A stretch of 64,000 nucleotides of DNA from Sediminibacterium sp. KACHI17 (GCF_040362915.1 NZ_AP029612.1:682001-746000); one strand, 5' to 3'. Numbered from the stretch's first letter, positions 1 through 9,749 are shown. A program made the numbers and translations. Notes: generated by a model not told the origin, from the sequence alone.

Positions 1-1895
1 ATGGCAGGAACAAAACGTCCCAGTATTCCTTCAACCGCATGCATAGGGATACTCCATATTCTAAAGAAGCCCAGGATATGGTCTATCCGGAAAGCATCAA
101 AGTAATAACTCATCTGCTCGAAACGCTGTTTCCACCAGGCAAATCCATCAGCCTGCATTCTTTCCCAATTGTAAGTAGGGAAACCCCAGTTCTGGCCTGC
201 GATCGCAAAATCATCCGGCGGTGCTCCTGCTTGTGCATCCATGTGGTAGAGTTCAGGATGCTGCCATGCATCAGCACCATGTCTGTAAACCCCGATCGCA
301 ATATCCCCTTTTACGATGATCCCTTTAGAATGCGCATAAGACGTGGCTTCTTTCAATTGCAGGTGCAAATGGTATTGCGTAAAATAATGCAGTGCGATCT
401 CTTTATACGCAGCAGAATCAGGTGATGCCAGTCTTTCAATCTCAGACTCATCATAATGTCTGAATGCAGGCCATTGATTGAAATCGACAGTGCCATATTG
501 ATCTCTCAAATAACAGAAGACCGCATATGATTGTAGCCAATGTTTATTGTCGTTGAAATATTGCTTGAAGTCCGCAGTTGCTAAAATAGCTGCTCCCTGT
601 TCTTCATAGATCTTCGCTATGATCTTTGTTTTGAAACGGATCACTTCTTCATAATCCACCGTATCCAATGCATTCAGTTTGGCTTTTTCAACAGCTATTT
701 GTTTTTGCAGTTTGCGATCATCTTTGATCAATGTGTCCAAATGAAGATAGAGTGGATGTAATGCAAATGCAGATATAGCTGCATAAGGATAAGAATCAGT
801 CCAACTATGTGTAGCAGTAGTATCATTGATCGGAAGTATCTGGATCATTTTCAATCCGGTCTTCGCAGCCCAATCAACCATTTGTTTCAGGTCATTGAAT
901 TCACCGACACCCAATCCATGTTCGGATCTCAGGCTAAAAACCGGAATCGCAACACCGGTTCCTTTCCATGTGTTATTGGGTAGTACTGCAAACCCGTCGT
1001 GTATGATGCTGATCTTATCTTTTACAACACCATCATACAACACACGATTATCGCCATCCTCATATCGTAGGAATTGTTGTTGATCGGTATCATAAACCCC
1101 ATATTTATAAGCAATGGGAAAAGAATCTTTGGTAAGATCCAATTGTATTTGAAAAAAATCTTCGTTACTATTCTTTGTAAGCAACATTGGGGCTGTCGTA
1201 TCCCAATTACCGAGCTGCTGACTGCTGCCCAATAAACACAACGTCTCCCCTTTTTTAAGTAAAGGTGCTTTGATCTTTAGAAGATGGGTAGTGGTTTTAG
1301 GTACTTTCGAACCTGTGTTGGGATGAACAGCATTCAGCAGTACTTTGGTAAATGGTTCTGTATAAAAAGCGTTCTCATAATACCCTGCAAAATTCCATGC
1401 ATCCAGCACGTGAATTTCTTTGGCTTTGATCGCATTTAAATCGAGAGCCTTATCATTACCCCAATCATAGCTTGAAGTTCCATCAGCGTTGCGTAATATG
1501 TAGTGATAGGTAATCTTGTCTTGACTCAGATCTTTTGGGGTAAAATCAATGGTAATAAACCAGTATTCTTCATTGAAATATTGAAGCGGTATTGCTTTGG
1601 CAGGATCATTATTTCCTAATAAAGGGTGATTGCCAAGTATGAAGAGATCCTGACCGAAACTGGTATGAAATTTAAGTTGGAAAGTAACTTTCTTGCCTGC
1701 AGTACTCGATTTCGTTTTCGTAACAGTTTTGCTTTTCCCTTTATTGTCAGCTACAGCCGTCGAAGTATCTTTCTTTTTGGATGTCTTACCACGTGTTGCT
1801 TTCTTTGGTATAGTTGGGGTTTCAGCATTGGGTGAAGACACAGGATTCCCATTGGCTGGAGCAATCATTTTTTTCATCGTAGCCACTACAAGCAT
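1..1895 (-). CDS. malQ: 4-alpha-glucanotransferase (GH77) with CBM20 modules, 3' end cut by window edge
   Basis: This is an amylomaltase that transfers alpha-1,4-glucan segments between maltodextrins in the cytoplasm. About 631 codons are visible; the stop lies beyond position 1. After the N-terminus comes a Lys/Thr/Ser-rich stretch (about residues 25-65). Two starch-binding CBM20-type beta domains follow (first about 68-160, with FHTSFGQDLFILGNHP; second about 205-300, with LLGSSQQLGNWD). The GH77 barrel then begins with GLGVGEFNDL and shows FRIDHILGFFRIW, whose Asp matches the catalytic nucleophile of the family. The acid/base Glu lies outside the window. In-frame ATGs occur at 1895, 1877 and 1868; I take the first but cannot decide. 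It lies 76 bp downstream of the GMC gene on the same strand. Family call is very sure, exact start is not. Confidence 0.93.
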   Translation of the reverse strand, partial: MLVVATMKKMIAPANGNPVSSPNAETPTIPKKATRGKTSKKKDTSTAVADNKGKSKTVTKTKSSTAGKKVTFQLKFHTSFGQDLFILGNHPLLGNNDPAKAIPLQYFNEEYWFITIDFTPKDLSQDKITYHYILRNADGTSSYDWGNDKALDLNAIKAKEIHVLDAWNFAGYYENAFYTEPFTKVLLNAVHPNTGSKVPKTTTHLLKIKAPLLKKGETLCLLGSSQQLGNWDTTAPMLLTKNSNEDFFQIQLDLTKDSFPIAYKYGVYDTDQQQFLRYEDGDNRVLYDGVVKDKISIIHDGFAVLPNNTWKGTGVAIPVFSLRSEHGLGVGEFNDLKQMVDWAAKTGLKMIQILPINDTTATHSWTDSYPYAAISAFALHPLYLHLDTLIKDDRKLQKQIAVEKAKLNALDTVDYEEVIRFKTKIIAKIYEEQGAAILATADFKQYFNDNKHWLQSYAVFCYLRDQYGTVDFNQWPAFRHYDESEIERLASPDSAAYKEIALHYFTQYHLHLQLKEATSYAHSKGIIVKGDIAIGVYRHGADAWQHPELYHMDAQAGAPPDDFAIAGQNWGFPTYNWERMQADGFAWWKQRFEQMSYYFDAFRIDHILGFFRIWSIPMHAVEGILGRFVPA

Positions 1896-1971
1896 TTTTG
1901 GTATTACTAAAATAGGGATTAATGTGTAAATAAAACACAATAATCTCCTGTCCGAGCGCAAATGTAAGTGC

Positions 1972-3573
1972 TTATAGATGCTGTTTAATGAGATCGGCTG
2001 CTTTTTCTGCGATCATAATTGTTGCCGCATTTGTATTACCGGAGACGATGGTTGGCATGATGGATGCATCAACAACCCGTAATGAACGAATCCCATGTAC
2101 TTTTAATTCATGATCGACCACAGATTCTTCATCAGTACCCATTTTACAGGTACCTACCGGATGGTAAAGGGTTTCAAGGCTTTTGTTGATATGTTGTTGT
2201 AATGCATTGTCGTCATGATAGTTTTTGGGTAGTGCCAGATCACCATCAGCATATGCATTCATTGATGGCGTCTGCGCGATCGCAATGGCTTTTTTTAAGG
2301 CGATCAATAAAAGTTCTCTATCCTTCGGATGATCCAATACACGATGATCAATGATCGGTGCGTCTTTCGGATTGGAATTTTTTAATCGGATTACTCCCCT
2401 GCTTTCGGGGTGTAAGAGGATCGCCATGATTCCAAATCCACTTTTTTTGGGAAAGGTTTTGAGGTTGTACATATCCGTGCTATAATCGTCTGCGATACCG
2501 ATGGGCGCAAAATGAAATTGTATATCAGGTCTTTCTCCGCCATGGGTACTATAAAATGCATTGGCTTCAAGTGGACTATTGCCCAAGGGGCCTTTCTTGA
2601 ATAAAAGATGCTGTACAAGCGCCTTTCCCATATTCAAAGGTGATAGCAATGCATTGGATGTTGGAATGATACTATTCACCGACACGCCGCTCCACACATG
2701 GTCTTGTAGGTTCTTACCCACTCCGGGTAAAGCGTGAACCACATTGATCCCTTGTTTACCCAATTCAATAGGATCACCGATACCGGATAACATTAATAAA
2801 TGCGGGGATTGTATCGCACCTGCTGAGAGTATGACTTCTTTTGAACAATTGATCCTTTCGGTACCCGATTGACCAATCATTACTTCTACACCTACAGCCC
2901 TACCATTTTCAATCAAGATCGATTTTACCTGACATTGTGTTCTCACCGTAAGGTTCTTTCTCTTCATCGCAGGTTTTAGAAATGCAGTTGCGGTACTGTG
3001 ACGTTGATTGTTTTTGATAGTGAACTGAAGTAAAGAAGCACCGATCTGTTGTGCGCCATTATAATCATCATTTCTTTGAATACCGGATTCTTCACAAGCC
3101 TGAATAAAGACTTCTCCAAGTGGATGCGGTTGTAAGGAATGGGTTATGTTCAATGGCCCATCCCATCCATGATAATCACCTCCAAAGTTTTCATTGTGCT
3201 CCGATTTTTTGAAATAGGGTAAGACAGCATCATAATTCCATCCCGGATTTCCCATCGAAGCCCACTCATCAAAATCTGCTCTGTTGCCCCGAACATAGGC
3301 CATGGCATTGGTAGCGCTACTACCTCCTAATGTTTTTCCCCTGGGTATAAAAAGACGTCGTTGATCAATATGCTTTTGCGGTGTGGTCCAAAATGCCCAG
3401 TCGGCATCTGATCGGTTCAATTTAGTATATGCGCCGGGAATATGTATCTCAGGCTTTTTATCAGGTCCGCCTGCTTCTAATAACAATATCTTATGATGTC
3501 CGCCTTCTGATAAGCGATTGGCCAACACACAACCTGCTGAACCGGCACCGATGATAATGTAATCATAAGACAT
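1972..3573 (-). CDS. GMC family FAD-dependent oxidoreductase (choline dehydrogenase-like)
   Basis: This 533-residue protein is a flavin-dependent alcohol or sugar oxidoreductase of the glucose-methanol-choline family. The N-terminus has the FAD dinucleotide fold [13 protein letters not shown] (residues 9-21) and the GMC signature around [19 protein letters not shown]. The C-terminus holds HPVGTCKMG and [19 protein letters not shown], where the catalytic His/Asn pair of the family normally lies. Length is typical of choline and alcohol dehydrogenases. No signal peptide is evident, so it is probably cytoplasmic. No betaine or choline transport genes are adjacent, so the substrate cannot be named. 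It is divergent from the carboxyltransferase gene, across a 135-bp gap. Confidence 0.93.
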   Translation of the reverse strand: MSYDYIIIGAGSAGCVLANRLSEGGHHKILLLEAGGPDKKPEIHIPGAYTKLNRSDADWAFWTTPQKHIDQRRLFIPRGKTLGGSSATNAMAYVRGNRADFDEWASMGNPGWNYDAVLPYFKKSEHNENFGGDYHGWDGPLNITHSLQPHPLGEVFIQACEESGIQRNDDYNGAQQIGASLLQFTIKNNQRHSTATAFLKPAMKRKNLTVRTQCQVKSILIENGRAVGVEVMIGQSGTERINCSKEVILSAGAIQSPHLLMLSGIGDPIELGKQGINVVHALPGVGKNLQDHVWSGVSVNSIIPTSNALLSPLNMGKALVQHLLFKKGPLGNSPLEANAFYSTHGGERPDIQFHFAPIGIADDYSTDMYNLKTFPKKSGFGIMAILLHPESRGVIRLKNSNPKDAPIIDHRVLDHPKDRELLLIALKKAIAIAQTPSMNAYADGDLALPKNYHDDNALQQHINKSLETLYHPVGTCKMGTDEESVVDHELKVHGIRSLRVVDASIMPTIVSGNTNAATIMIAEKAADLIKQHL

Positions 3574-3680
3574 ACTTTAAAAGTAAAGTAAAAAAAGAAA
3601 GCATGCCAGTACTGAATGATATTTGATCAAATGACAACTTTAGCATCACAATTTTATCCTGTAAATGATGGATAGCCCCC

Positions 3681-3688
3681 TATCTTTG
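3681..3688 (+). promoter_or_regulatory. Bacteroidota -7 promoter element (TATCTTTG)
   Basis: TATCTTTG matches the Bacteroidota TAnnTTTG -7 consensus exactly and lies 20 nt before the ATG of the carboxyltransferase gene. No clear TTTG -33 element is seen at the usual distance. Confidence 0.6.
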
Positions 3689-3708
3689 CAAAACTAACAA
3701 TTGTTCGT

Positions 3709-5340
3709 ATGACAGATATGGCATTTAACCGTAATGAAGATTGGATGAAACTCATGCTCAGTCAGGTTGAGCAGCATTTTGAAAAGATCAAACTGGGGGG
3801 AGGAAAAAAATCGATCGAAAAACAAAGAGAGCGAAATAAACTCACTGCCAGAGAGCGTATCGATTATTTATGCGATAAGGACAAGCCTTTTGTAGAAATC
3901 GGTGGCTTTGCAGGTTTTGATATGTATGAAGCTGAAGGAGGTTGTCCATCTGCCGGAACAGTAGCAGGAATTGGTTATGTAAGTGGTAGACAAGCAGTGA
4001 TTGTGGCCAATGATCAAACTGTAAAAGCGGGTGCCTGGTTTCCGATCACCGGCAAAAAGAATTTACGGATGCAGGAGATCGCGATGGAGAATAAACTGCC
4101 AATTATCTATCTCGTGGATAGTGCAGGAGTTTTTCTGCCTATGCAGGATGAGATATTTCCCGATAAAGAACATTTTGGGCGCATCTTCAGAAACAATGCA
4201 AGAATGAGTGCCATGGGTATTACCCAGATCGCTGCTGTGATGGGTGCATGTGTGGCCGGTGGTGCTTATTTACCGATCATGAGTGATGAAACATTAATGG
4301 TAGAAGGAAATGGCAGTATTTTTCTGGCAGGTGCTTATCTGGTGAAAGCAGCGATCGGTGAAGACATCGATAATGAAACATTGGGTGGCGCTGTAACACA
4401 CACAGAGATCAGCGGTATTGCAGATTATAAGTTTAAGACGGAACAGGATTGTCTCGATCATATCAAAAAGATCATGAACAAATTGGGTGCCTCCGGAAAT
4501 GCAGGTTTCGACAGGATCCAGCCCGTAGCTCCTAAAAAAGATCCAAAAGAATTGTATGGTATTATTCCTGAAGGAAATCTAAAGCCATATGATATGTTGG
4601 ATATCATTGAAAGAATGGTCGATAATAGTGAGTTCGATCAGTTCAAACAAGATTATGGAAAAACCATTCTGTGTGGCTATGCCCGTATTGAAGGATGGGC
4701 TGTGGGAATTGTAGCCAATCAGCGTCTCATCTGTAAGAATAAAAAAGGTGAAATGCAGATCGGTGGTGTGATCTATAACGATAGTGCTGATAAAGCTGCC
4801 AGATTTATTCTCAATTGTAACCAGAAAAAAATTCCGCTGGTTTTTTTACAGGATGTGACCGGCTTTATGGTTGGTAGCAGAAGTGAGCACAGCGGTATCA
4901 TCAAAGATGGTGCGAAATTGGTGAATGCGGTTGCCAACTCCATTGTTCCAAAGATCACGATCATTGTTGGCAATAGCTATGGTGCAGGTAATTATGCTAT
5001 GTGTGGCAAAGCCTATGATCCTCGATTTATTTATGCATGGCCATCAGCAAAAATTGCTGTGATGGGTGGTGATCAGGCTGCAAAAACATTGGCTCAAATT
5101 CAGGTCGCATCAATGAAAGCCCAAGGAAAAGAAGTCGATAAAGAACAAGAACAAGCTTTATTAAAAGAGATCAAAGGCCGATATGAAAGACAAACCACTC
5201 CCTATTATGCAGCTGCCAGATTATGGGTGGATGGAATCATTGATCCAACTGAAACAAGGAAAGTGATCGCAGAAGGATTGCATGCCGCCAATCATAACCC
5301 GGATCTCGATATTTTGCGTACTGGTGTGTTTCAGGTCTGA
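3709..5340 (+). CDS. acyl-CoA carboxylase carboxyltransferase (beta) subunit
   Basis: This 543-residue carboxyltransferase has the two crotonase-like halves of biotin-dependent acyl-CoA carboxylases (methylcrotonoyl-, propionyl- or geranyl-CoA type). It transfers CO2 from carboxybiotin to an acyl-CoA. Landmarks are the N-terminal KLTARERIDYL, the first oxyanion region GACVAGGAYLPIMSDE and the second PLVFLQDVTGFMVG ... GNSYGAGNYAMCGKAYDPRF. The latter resembles methylcrotonoyl-CoA carboxylase beta more than propionyl-CoA carboxylase, but substrate is not certain. The biotin carboxylase/BCCP partner is not in the window, so the complex must be completed from elsewhere. The ATG at 3709 follows a good -7 element; an alternative Met lies three codons in. 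Confidence 0.93.
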   Translation: MTDMAFNRNEDWMKLMLSQVEQHFEKIKLGGGKKSIEKQRERNKLTARERIDYLCDKDKPFVEIGGFAGFDMYEAEGGCPSAGTVAGIGYVSGRQAVIVANDQTVKAGAWFPITGKKNLRMQEIAMENKLPIIYLVDSAGVFLPMQDEIFPDKEHFGRIFRNNARMSAMGITQIAAVMGACVAGGAYLPIMSDETLMVEGNGSIFLAGAYLVKAAIGEDIDNETLGGAVTHTEISGIADYKFKTEQDCLDHIKKIMNKLGASGNAGFDRIQPVAPKKDPKELYGIIPEGNLKPYDMLDIIERMVDNSEFDQFKQDYGKTILCGYARIEGWAVGIVANQRLICKNKKGEMQIGGVIYNDSADKAARFILNCNQKKIPLVFLQDVTGFMVGSRSEHSGIIKDGAKLVNAVANSIVPKITIIVGNSYGAGNYAMCGKAYDPRFIYAWPSAKIAVMGGDQAAKTLAQIQVASMKAQGKEVDKEQEQALLKEIKGRYERQTTPYYAAARLWVDGIIDPTETRKVIAEGLHAANHNPDLDILRTGVFQV

Positions 5341-5415
5341 TCTGTTTTGAAATTATGGTCAGTGGTAAGTCATCATATGACTGAATCATTTTACTTTGCT
5401 GTTCAATCATTTCAT

Positions 5416-6201
5416 ATGACTTATCCTATTTATACCGTTGATGCATTTACGGATCACGTTTTTGGAGGTAACCCCGCAGCTGTTTGTCCACTTACTGCAT
5501 GGTTACCTACCGAAACCATGCAACAATTAGCGAATGAGAATAACCTTTCAGAGACCGCTTTTTTTGTTCAGCGAGAAGATGGTGACTATGACATTCGATG
5601 GTTTACACCGGAACTAGAGATCGATCTTGCGGGTCACCCTACCCTTGCTACAGCATATGTTCTTTTCAATGAACTTGGCTATGCGCAAGACACCATTCGT
5701 TTTCACAGCAAAAGTGGATTGCTGACAGTCACGAAGAATGGCGATCTGATGGAAATGAATTTTCCGGCTCGTATGCCTCAACCTTGTGAAATTCCAGCAC
5801 ACTTATTGGAAGGTTTTAGTATTCGTCCACAACAAGTATTACGTTCCCGAGATTATTTTTTGATCTATGAATCTCAAGAAGAGATCGAAAAAGTAATTCC
5901 TGATTTTGTTCAGTTGAACCAAGTGGAAACATTAGGTATCATTATTACGGCCAAAGGAAACAATGCCGATTTTGTCTCTCGTTTCTTTGTTCCGAATTCT
6001 GTGATCGGAGAAGATCCTGTTACAGGCTCAGCTCATGCTACTCTCATTCCCTATTGGGCAAAGGAATTGAATAAAACAAGTATGAAAGCCGAGCAATTAT
6101 CCAAACGACGTGGCGATCTTTGGTGTGGTATCAATGGTGACAGAGTAACCATTGCCGGTAAAGCTGTTTTATATATGAAAGGTGCATACAAATTGGCATG
6201 A
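5416..6201 (+). CDS. PhzF family isomerase
   Basis: A 261-residue protein of the PhzF fold (diaminopimelate epimerase-like), whose members include phenazine-biosynthesis isomerases and many uncharacterised proteins. Visible hallmarks are YTVDAFTDHVFGGNPAAVC at the N-terminus, the conserved Glu in NNLSETAF (proposed general acid/base), LDLAGHPT-like DLAGHPTLATAYV, and the C-terminal GEDPVTGSAHATLIPYW. The frame stays open upstream to 5347, but the family start MTYPIYTVDAF at 5416 is clearly right. Its stop overlaps the rnhA start (ATGA), so the two are translationally coupled. No phenazine genes are nearby; substrate unknown. Confidence 0.92.
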   Translation: MTYPIYTVDAFTDHVFGGNPAAVCPLTAWLPTETMQQLANENNLSETAFFVQREDGDYDIRWFTPELEIDLAGHPTLATAYVLFNELGYAQDTIRFHSKSGLLTVTKNGDLMEMNFPARMPQPCEIPAHLLEGFSIRPQQVLRSRDYFLIYESQEEIEKVIPDFVQLNQVETLGIIITAKGNNADFVSRFFVPNSVIGEDPVTGSAHATLIPYWAKELNKTSMKAEQLSKRRGDLWCGINGDRVTIAGKAVLYMKGAYKLA

Positions 6202-6683
6202 GTACATCCAGCGGACATCAACTGATCATTTATACCGATGGCTCATCAAGGGGAAACCCTGGCCCCGGCGGGTATGGTATTGTGCTAATGTGGGGTGATA
6301 AAAGAAAGGAATTATCAGCCGGTTATCGTCATACCACCAACAACCGCATGGAATTACTTGCGGTGATCGTTGCTTTGGAATCATTGACCAAGAGAAATAT
6401 TGCGGTCACGATCTATACAGACAGTCAGTATATCGTAAATACGGTAGAGAAAAAATGGCTGGACAATTGGATACGGACTGATTTCAAAGGTGGTAAAAAG
6501 AATAAAGACCTTTGGCTGCGATATAAAGCAATCGCTAATCATTTTCAAATCCGGTTTGTGTGGGTAAAAGGACATGCCAATAATCCTTGGAACAATCGAT
6601 GTGATGAATTGGCCACAACTGCTGCAGATGGAACTGATCTTTTAGTGGATGAGGTTTTCGAGAAAGAAGTTTTAAATAATTGA
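6198..6683 (+). CDS. rnhA: ribonuclease HI
   Basis: This 161-residue enzyme cleaves the RNA strand of RNA-DNA hybrids. The DEDD active site is visible: Asp in IIYTDGSSRGNPGPGG, Glu in TTNNRMELLAVI, Asp in VTIYTDSQYI, and the last Asp in NNRCDELATTAA. The basic handle region WIRTDFKGGKKNKDLW is present. The ATG overlaps the stop of the PhzF gene by four bases, giving a tight two-gene operon. Confidence 0.96.
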   Translation: MSTSSGHQLIIYTDGSSRGNPGPGGYGIVLMWGDKRKELSAGYRHTTNNRMELLAVIVALESLTKRNIAVTIYTDSQYIVNTVEKKWLDNWIRTDFKGGKKNKDLWLRYKAIANHFQIRFVWVKGHANNPWNNRCDELATTAADGTDLLVDEVFEKEVLNN

Positions 6684-6737
6684 TGTGTCTGTCATGTATC
6701 AACCTCAAATCAAAAATCGTATTTAAAAGACTTCAAA

Positions 6738-7391
6738 TTGAACCATTGTTTAAGCTCCTGGAGTGGTGGTAAGGATAGTTGTTTTGCGCTAATGAAAGCC
6801 ATTGAACTGGGCTATACACCTCAAGTACTCCTCAATGTCATGAATGAAAATGGAAAAATTTCCAGAAGTCATGGTATACCCGAATCTATTCTACAAGCAC
6901 AAGCTAGTGCTGCGCAGTTACCCATACATCTGATCAGTAGTAGCTGGCAGGAGTATGAGCAACATTTTTCATCTGCTTTAAAACAGCTCAAGTCAAATTA
7001 TCACGTGACGCATGCTGTATTTGGAGATATTGACCTTCAAGCGCATCGAGATTGGGAGGAAAAAGTTTGTACCGGTGCCGGACTCGTTGCACTTCTCCCC
7101 TTATGGCAGCAAGATAGAAGATCATTGGTTGAAGAAATGTTAGCTAGTGGTATTCAAACCATGATCGTAAGTTGTAATGAAGTAATGGGTCCATCTTTCA
7201 TCGGAAAAACCCTGACTCCAAGTTTGATCAATGAATTAGAAGCATTGGGTGTAGATGCTTGTGGCGAAAATGGCGAATTTCATACTTTGGTGTATGACTG
7301 TCCATTGTTCAAGGAACCTCTTCATGTAGAAGTAAAACAAGCATTACAGCACAATCAATATTACTTTTCGGAACTCATACTCAGGAAATAA
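6738..7391 (+). CDS. Dph6-like ATP pyrophosphatase (diphthine-ammonia ligase family)
   Basis: The 217-residue protein has an adenine nucleotide alpha-hydrolase fold, with the PP-loop SSWSGGKDSCFALMKA at the N-terminus and the family segments SRSHGIPESILQAQA, HAVFGDIDLQAHRDWEEKVC and the C-terminal GENGEFHTLVYDCPLF. The archaeal/eukaryotic homologue amidates diphthine on EF2. Bacteria lack diphthamide, so the bacterial role is unknown. The frame is open from 6684 but contains no ATG upstream of the PP-loop; TTG at 6738 puts the start seven codons before it, as expected for the family. It follows rnhA by 54 bp. Confidence 0.88.
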   Translation: MNHCLSSWSGGKDSCFALMKAIELGYTPQVLLNVMNENGKISRSHGIPESILQAQASAAQLPIHLISSSWQEYEQHFSSALKQLKSNYHVTHAVFGDIDLQAHRDWEEKVCTGAGLVALLPLWQQDRRSLVEEMLASGIQTMIVSCNEVMGPSFIGKTLTPSLINELEALGVDACGENGEFHTLVYDCPLFKEPLHVEVKQALQHNQYYFSELILRK

Positions 7392-7422
7392 AAAATCCGC
7401 AGCGATGGCTGCGGATTTTTTT
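7391..7422. terminator. bidirectional rho-independent terminator
   Basis: A perfect 13-bp stem (AAAAATCCGCAGC / GCTGCGGATTTTT) with loop GATG lies between the converging Dph6-like and DUF6580 genes. T-runs are present on both strands. Confidence 0.9.
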
Positions 7423-7438
7423 ATTGTGCGAAAAGTCT

Positions 7439-8005
7439 TTATAAAGAAATATTCTTCTTAGCAACTGACTGATTCAAGAAATAATAACCGCCGAAAAGAA
7501 TGGCAGAAAAAATAGCGGTAGCCATTAAGCTATTAGCATAAAAAGGCAATGCATCATTATAGCACATCATAAGACCTTCAAATGTTTTAGGGCGTTTCAA
7601 TCCGCCGCCACCGGCCCATACCATAAAGTTAGAAATCAAGAAGAAAGTAGTAGGTGTTGCGATAGAGGCTCCCAATACCTGCATAGGTTTTTGACTACGA
7701 ACCATGAATCCGAAGATGGTCAAACTGGTAAACAACAAGTAGTTAACCCATTGTCCCTTATAAAATCCCGGGATCTCTGTCAGGCCTTTGTTATATAAAA
7801 ACTGGTATAACAAGTCAGATATGAACATAGAAATCAGTGGTAATGCAAAAGCCCATTTCTTATCCTTTACGAAAATAGCACCAGCAAAAAGCGCAATGGC
7901 GAACTGAGGCGCAAAACCCCAAGGTCTGTTAGGCATAGCGCGGTACACAGCACTTAGAAAAATGGTCAAAACCAGAGAAATAACGAGTGAACGATTCAAT
8001 TTCAT
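7439..8005 (-). CDS. DUF6580-like integral membrane protein
   Basis: A 188-residue protein with about five hydrophobic segments (SLVISLVLTIFLSAVY, FAIALFAGAIFV, FALPLISMFISDLLY, YLLFTSLTIFGFMV, and a C-terminal SLMATAIFSAILFGGYYF). The conserved-looking elements RPWGFAPQ near the N-terminus and NFMVWAGGGG mid-protein match my memory of the DUF6580 family, which resembles substrate-binding subunits of vitamin ECF transporters. Function is not established. The frame runs to 8026, but ATG at 8005 (MKLNRSLV) gives a natural start just before the first membrane segment. Confidence 0.8.
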   Translation of the reverse strand: MKLNRSLVISLVLTIFLSAVYRAMPNRPWGFAPQFAIALFAGAIFVKDKKWAFALPLISMFISDLLYQFLYNKGLTEIPGFYKGQWVNYLLFTSLTIFGFMVRSQKPMQVLGASIATPTTFFLISNFMVWAGGGGLKRPKTFEGLMMCYNDALPFYANSLMATAIFSAILFGGYYFLNQSVAKKNISL

Positions 8006-8055
8006 TGTAAAGAATTTCAGAGACAAAAATAGGTGTTATGAGCTAAGTTTAGTCC

Positions 8056-9291
8056 TCAATTTTCCTCATCCTGTGAATAAGCATTCGGAACTGATACAAA
8101 AGCTTTGTATAGTGAAGTTTTGCCGGAGGATAATATCTGATAGACTTGCCCCGGAAATACAATGAATGACTCTCCTTTTTTGACCACGATCTGCTGATTT
8201 ATAATAACACCCCCTTCAATAACGATCCATATTTCAGGAGAAACTGCTTTGTCCTCAAAAATGGTATCACTATTCAACAACAGATGCGTAAGTGAAAAAT
8301 CAGGTACCGGAAAATGGAAAACATACTCTCCGTCACGTCTGTTTTGTCCTTTCAATATATCGGGTCTAATCGGACTAAAATCAATATTCGCCAATAGTTC
8401 TGCAACATCAATGTGCTTTTTGGTCAAACCGCCACGAAGTACATTGTCACTATTCGACATCAATTCGATATTCTGTCCCTCCAGATATGCATGGGGAAGT
8501 CCGGCTCCTTGGAAGATACCTTCACCGGGTTGCAGATGAACGATATTGAAAAAATAAATAGAAAAGATACCACGATCAATATCACCTGCAGGGGCCTGAT
8601 CATGGAAATACTTGGCAACCCACCAGCCTGGATGTTCTTTGGTGAGCAATCCTTCCTGTTTTTTTCGAATCTCACGTTTCACGAGCGGCAGTAGAAGATC
8701 ATTGATACTTTGTTGTTCCATTTCCATGATGAAACAATACAGGGATTGAAGACCTTCTTTTCTAAAGAGTGGTAGCAGTATCTGAAATTCGATCACTTCA
8801 TTCAAGATTTGCTCTAAGTCTTCTTTCTGTTTAAATCCATGTAACAACCAGAACTCACTGATTGCCAGCATAAACTCTGGCTTGTGATTTTGATCTTTAT
8901 AGTTTCGAGCCGACGCATTCAAAGGAATTCCGGCCCTATTTTCACGATCAAAACCGGCTATTGCATTTTCCTTGCTGGGATGAACCTGAATGGATAGCAT
9001 CTCCCGAACATCCATCACTTTCAATAAGTAAGGAATATTGCCAAAATGATGTTGGACAAAATCTGACAGGGTTGATGCCGGCTCATTATCGATCAACTCT
9101 TGTAAAGCTACCCACTGGTTATGAATAGAAACCTGCGCCGGAGCAGAGTGGTGCACACCTAGCCAATATTCCGCAAAAGGCAGGTTTTCCTCATTTTTTA
9201 TACCTAACAACTCCGGTAGAAACGTATATCCGCCCCACTCGTAGTGTTGAACCTTACCTTGCAATTTTAGGATGGAATGATGATTTGACAT
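8056..9291 (-). CDS. manA: mannose-6-phosphate isomerase, class I
   Basis: This 411-residue zinc enzyme interconverts mannose-6-phosphate and fructose-6-phosphate. Typical landmarks are LKGKVQHYEWGG-like LQGKVQHYEWGGYTFLP at the N-terminus, MLSIQVHPSKENA (zinc ligands Gln and His), DQNHKPEFMLAI (Glu ligand) and FQGAGLPHAYLEGQNIELM (His ligand). The open frame extends to a TTG at 9315, but ATG at 9291 is preferred. A -7-like element, AAGATTTG on the minus strand at 9313-9320, would put the transcription start between the two. It is divergent from yraN (70-bp gap). Confidence 0.95.
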   Translation of the reverse strand: MSNHHSILKLQGKVQHYEWGGYTFLPELLGIKNEENLPFAEYWLGVHHSAPAQVSIHNQWVALQELIDNEPASTLSDFVQHHFGNIPYLLKVMDVREMLSIQVHPSKENAIAGFDRENRAGIPLNASARNYKDQNHKPEFMLAISEFWLLHGFKQKEDLEQILNEVIEFQILLPLFRKEGLQSLYCFIMEMEQQSINDLLLPLVKREIRKKQEGLLTKEHPGWWVAKYFHDQAPAGDIDRGIFSIYFFNIVHLQPGEGIFQGAGLPHAYLEGQNIELMSNSDNVLRGGLTKKHIDVAELLANIDFSPIRPDILKGQNRRDGEYVFHFPVPDFSLTHLLLNSDTIFEDKAVSPEIWIVIEGGVIINQQIVVKKGESFIVFPGQVYQILSSGKTSLYKAFVSVPNAYSQDEEN

Positions 9292-9361
9292 ATGAACAGT
9301 TGCAAGAACGCTCAAATCTTTTTAATTCGTATCCCTTTATTCATTTTTAACGAAATAGTTT

Positions 9362-9718
9362 ATGCTCCATCACAAAAAAACCGGTGATTTAGGGGAATCA
9401 ATTGCCGGAGAATTCATCATCGAGAAAGGATATCATATTTTGGAGAGAAATTGGCGCTATAAACATTGGGAAGTTGATATCATCGCTTCCAGAAACCGTA
9501 AACTTCATTTCATAGAAGTCAAAACACGAAACTCTCTCCGTTTTGGGAAACCGGAGGAAAGTATCACCAGAGAGAAAATGTCCCATTTAAAAAATGCTGC
9601 TGAACAATACCAATACCAACATCCGGAATGGAAATATATCCAATTTGATGTGATCGCTATTACACTAGTCAATGGTATCACCAAAGAGATCTTTATGATC
9701 GAAGATGTCTATTTTTAA
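9362..9718 (+). CDS. yraN: YraN family (UPF0102) endonuclease-like protein
   Basis: A 118-residue protein with a restriction-endonuclease-like core: LGESIAGEFIIEKGYHILERNWR at the start (shown here in part), EVDIIASRNRKLHFIEVKTRN with the D...ExK metal-binding triad, and SITREKMSHLKNAAEQY. The family is widespread and often lies near rnhB or processing genes; biological role is unclear. Start ATG at 9362. Confidence 0.9.
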   Translation: MLHHKKTGDLGESIAGEFIIEKGYHILERNWRYKHWEVDIIASRNRKLHFIEVKTRNSLRFGKPEESITREKMSHLKNAAEQYQYQHPEWKYIQFDVIAITLVNGITKEIFMIEDVYF

Positions 9719-9741
9719 CAATACCTCATTTTAGTAAATCG

Positions 9742-9749
9742 TATATTTG
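9742..9749 (+). promoter_or_regulatory. Bacteroidota -7 promoter element (TATATTTG)
   Basis: An exact TAnnTTTG match 17 nt upstream of the dioxygenase ATG. A T-rich stretch around 9729-9733 may serve as a weak -33 element. Confidence 0.6.

Noticed and set aside
39..1929. Several plus-strand ORFs (39-425, 826-1083, 1626-1835, 1693-1929)
   Set aside because: All lie opposite the real malQ gene, which is missing a stop only because it runs off the window.
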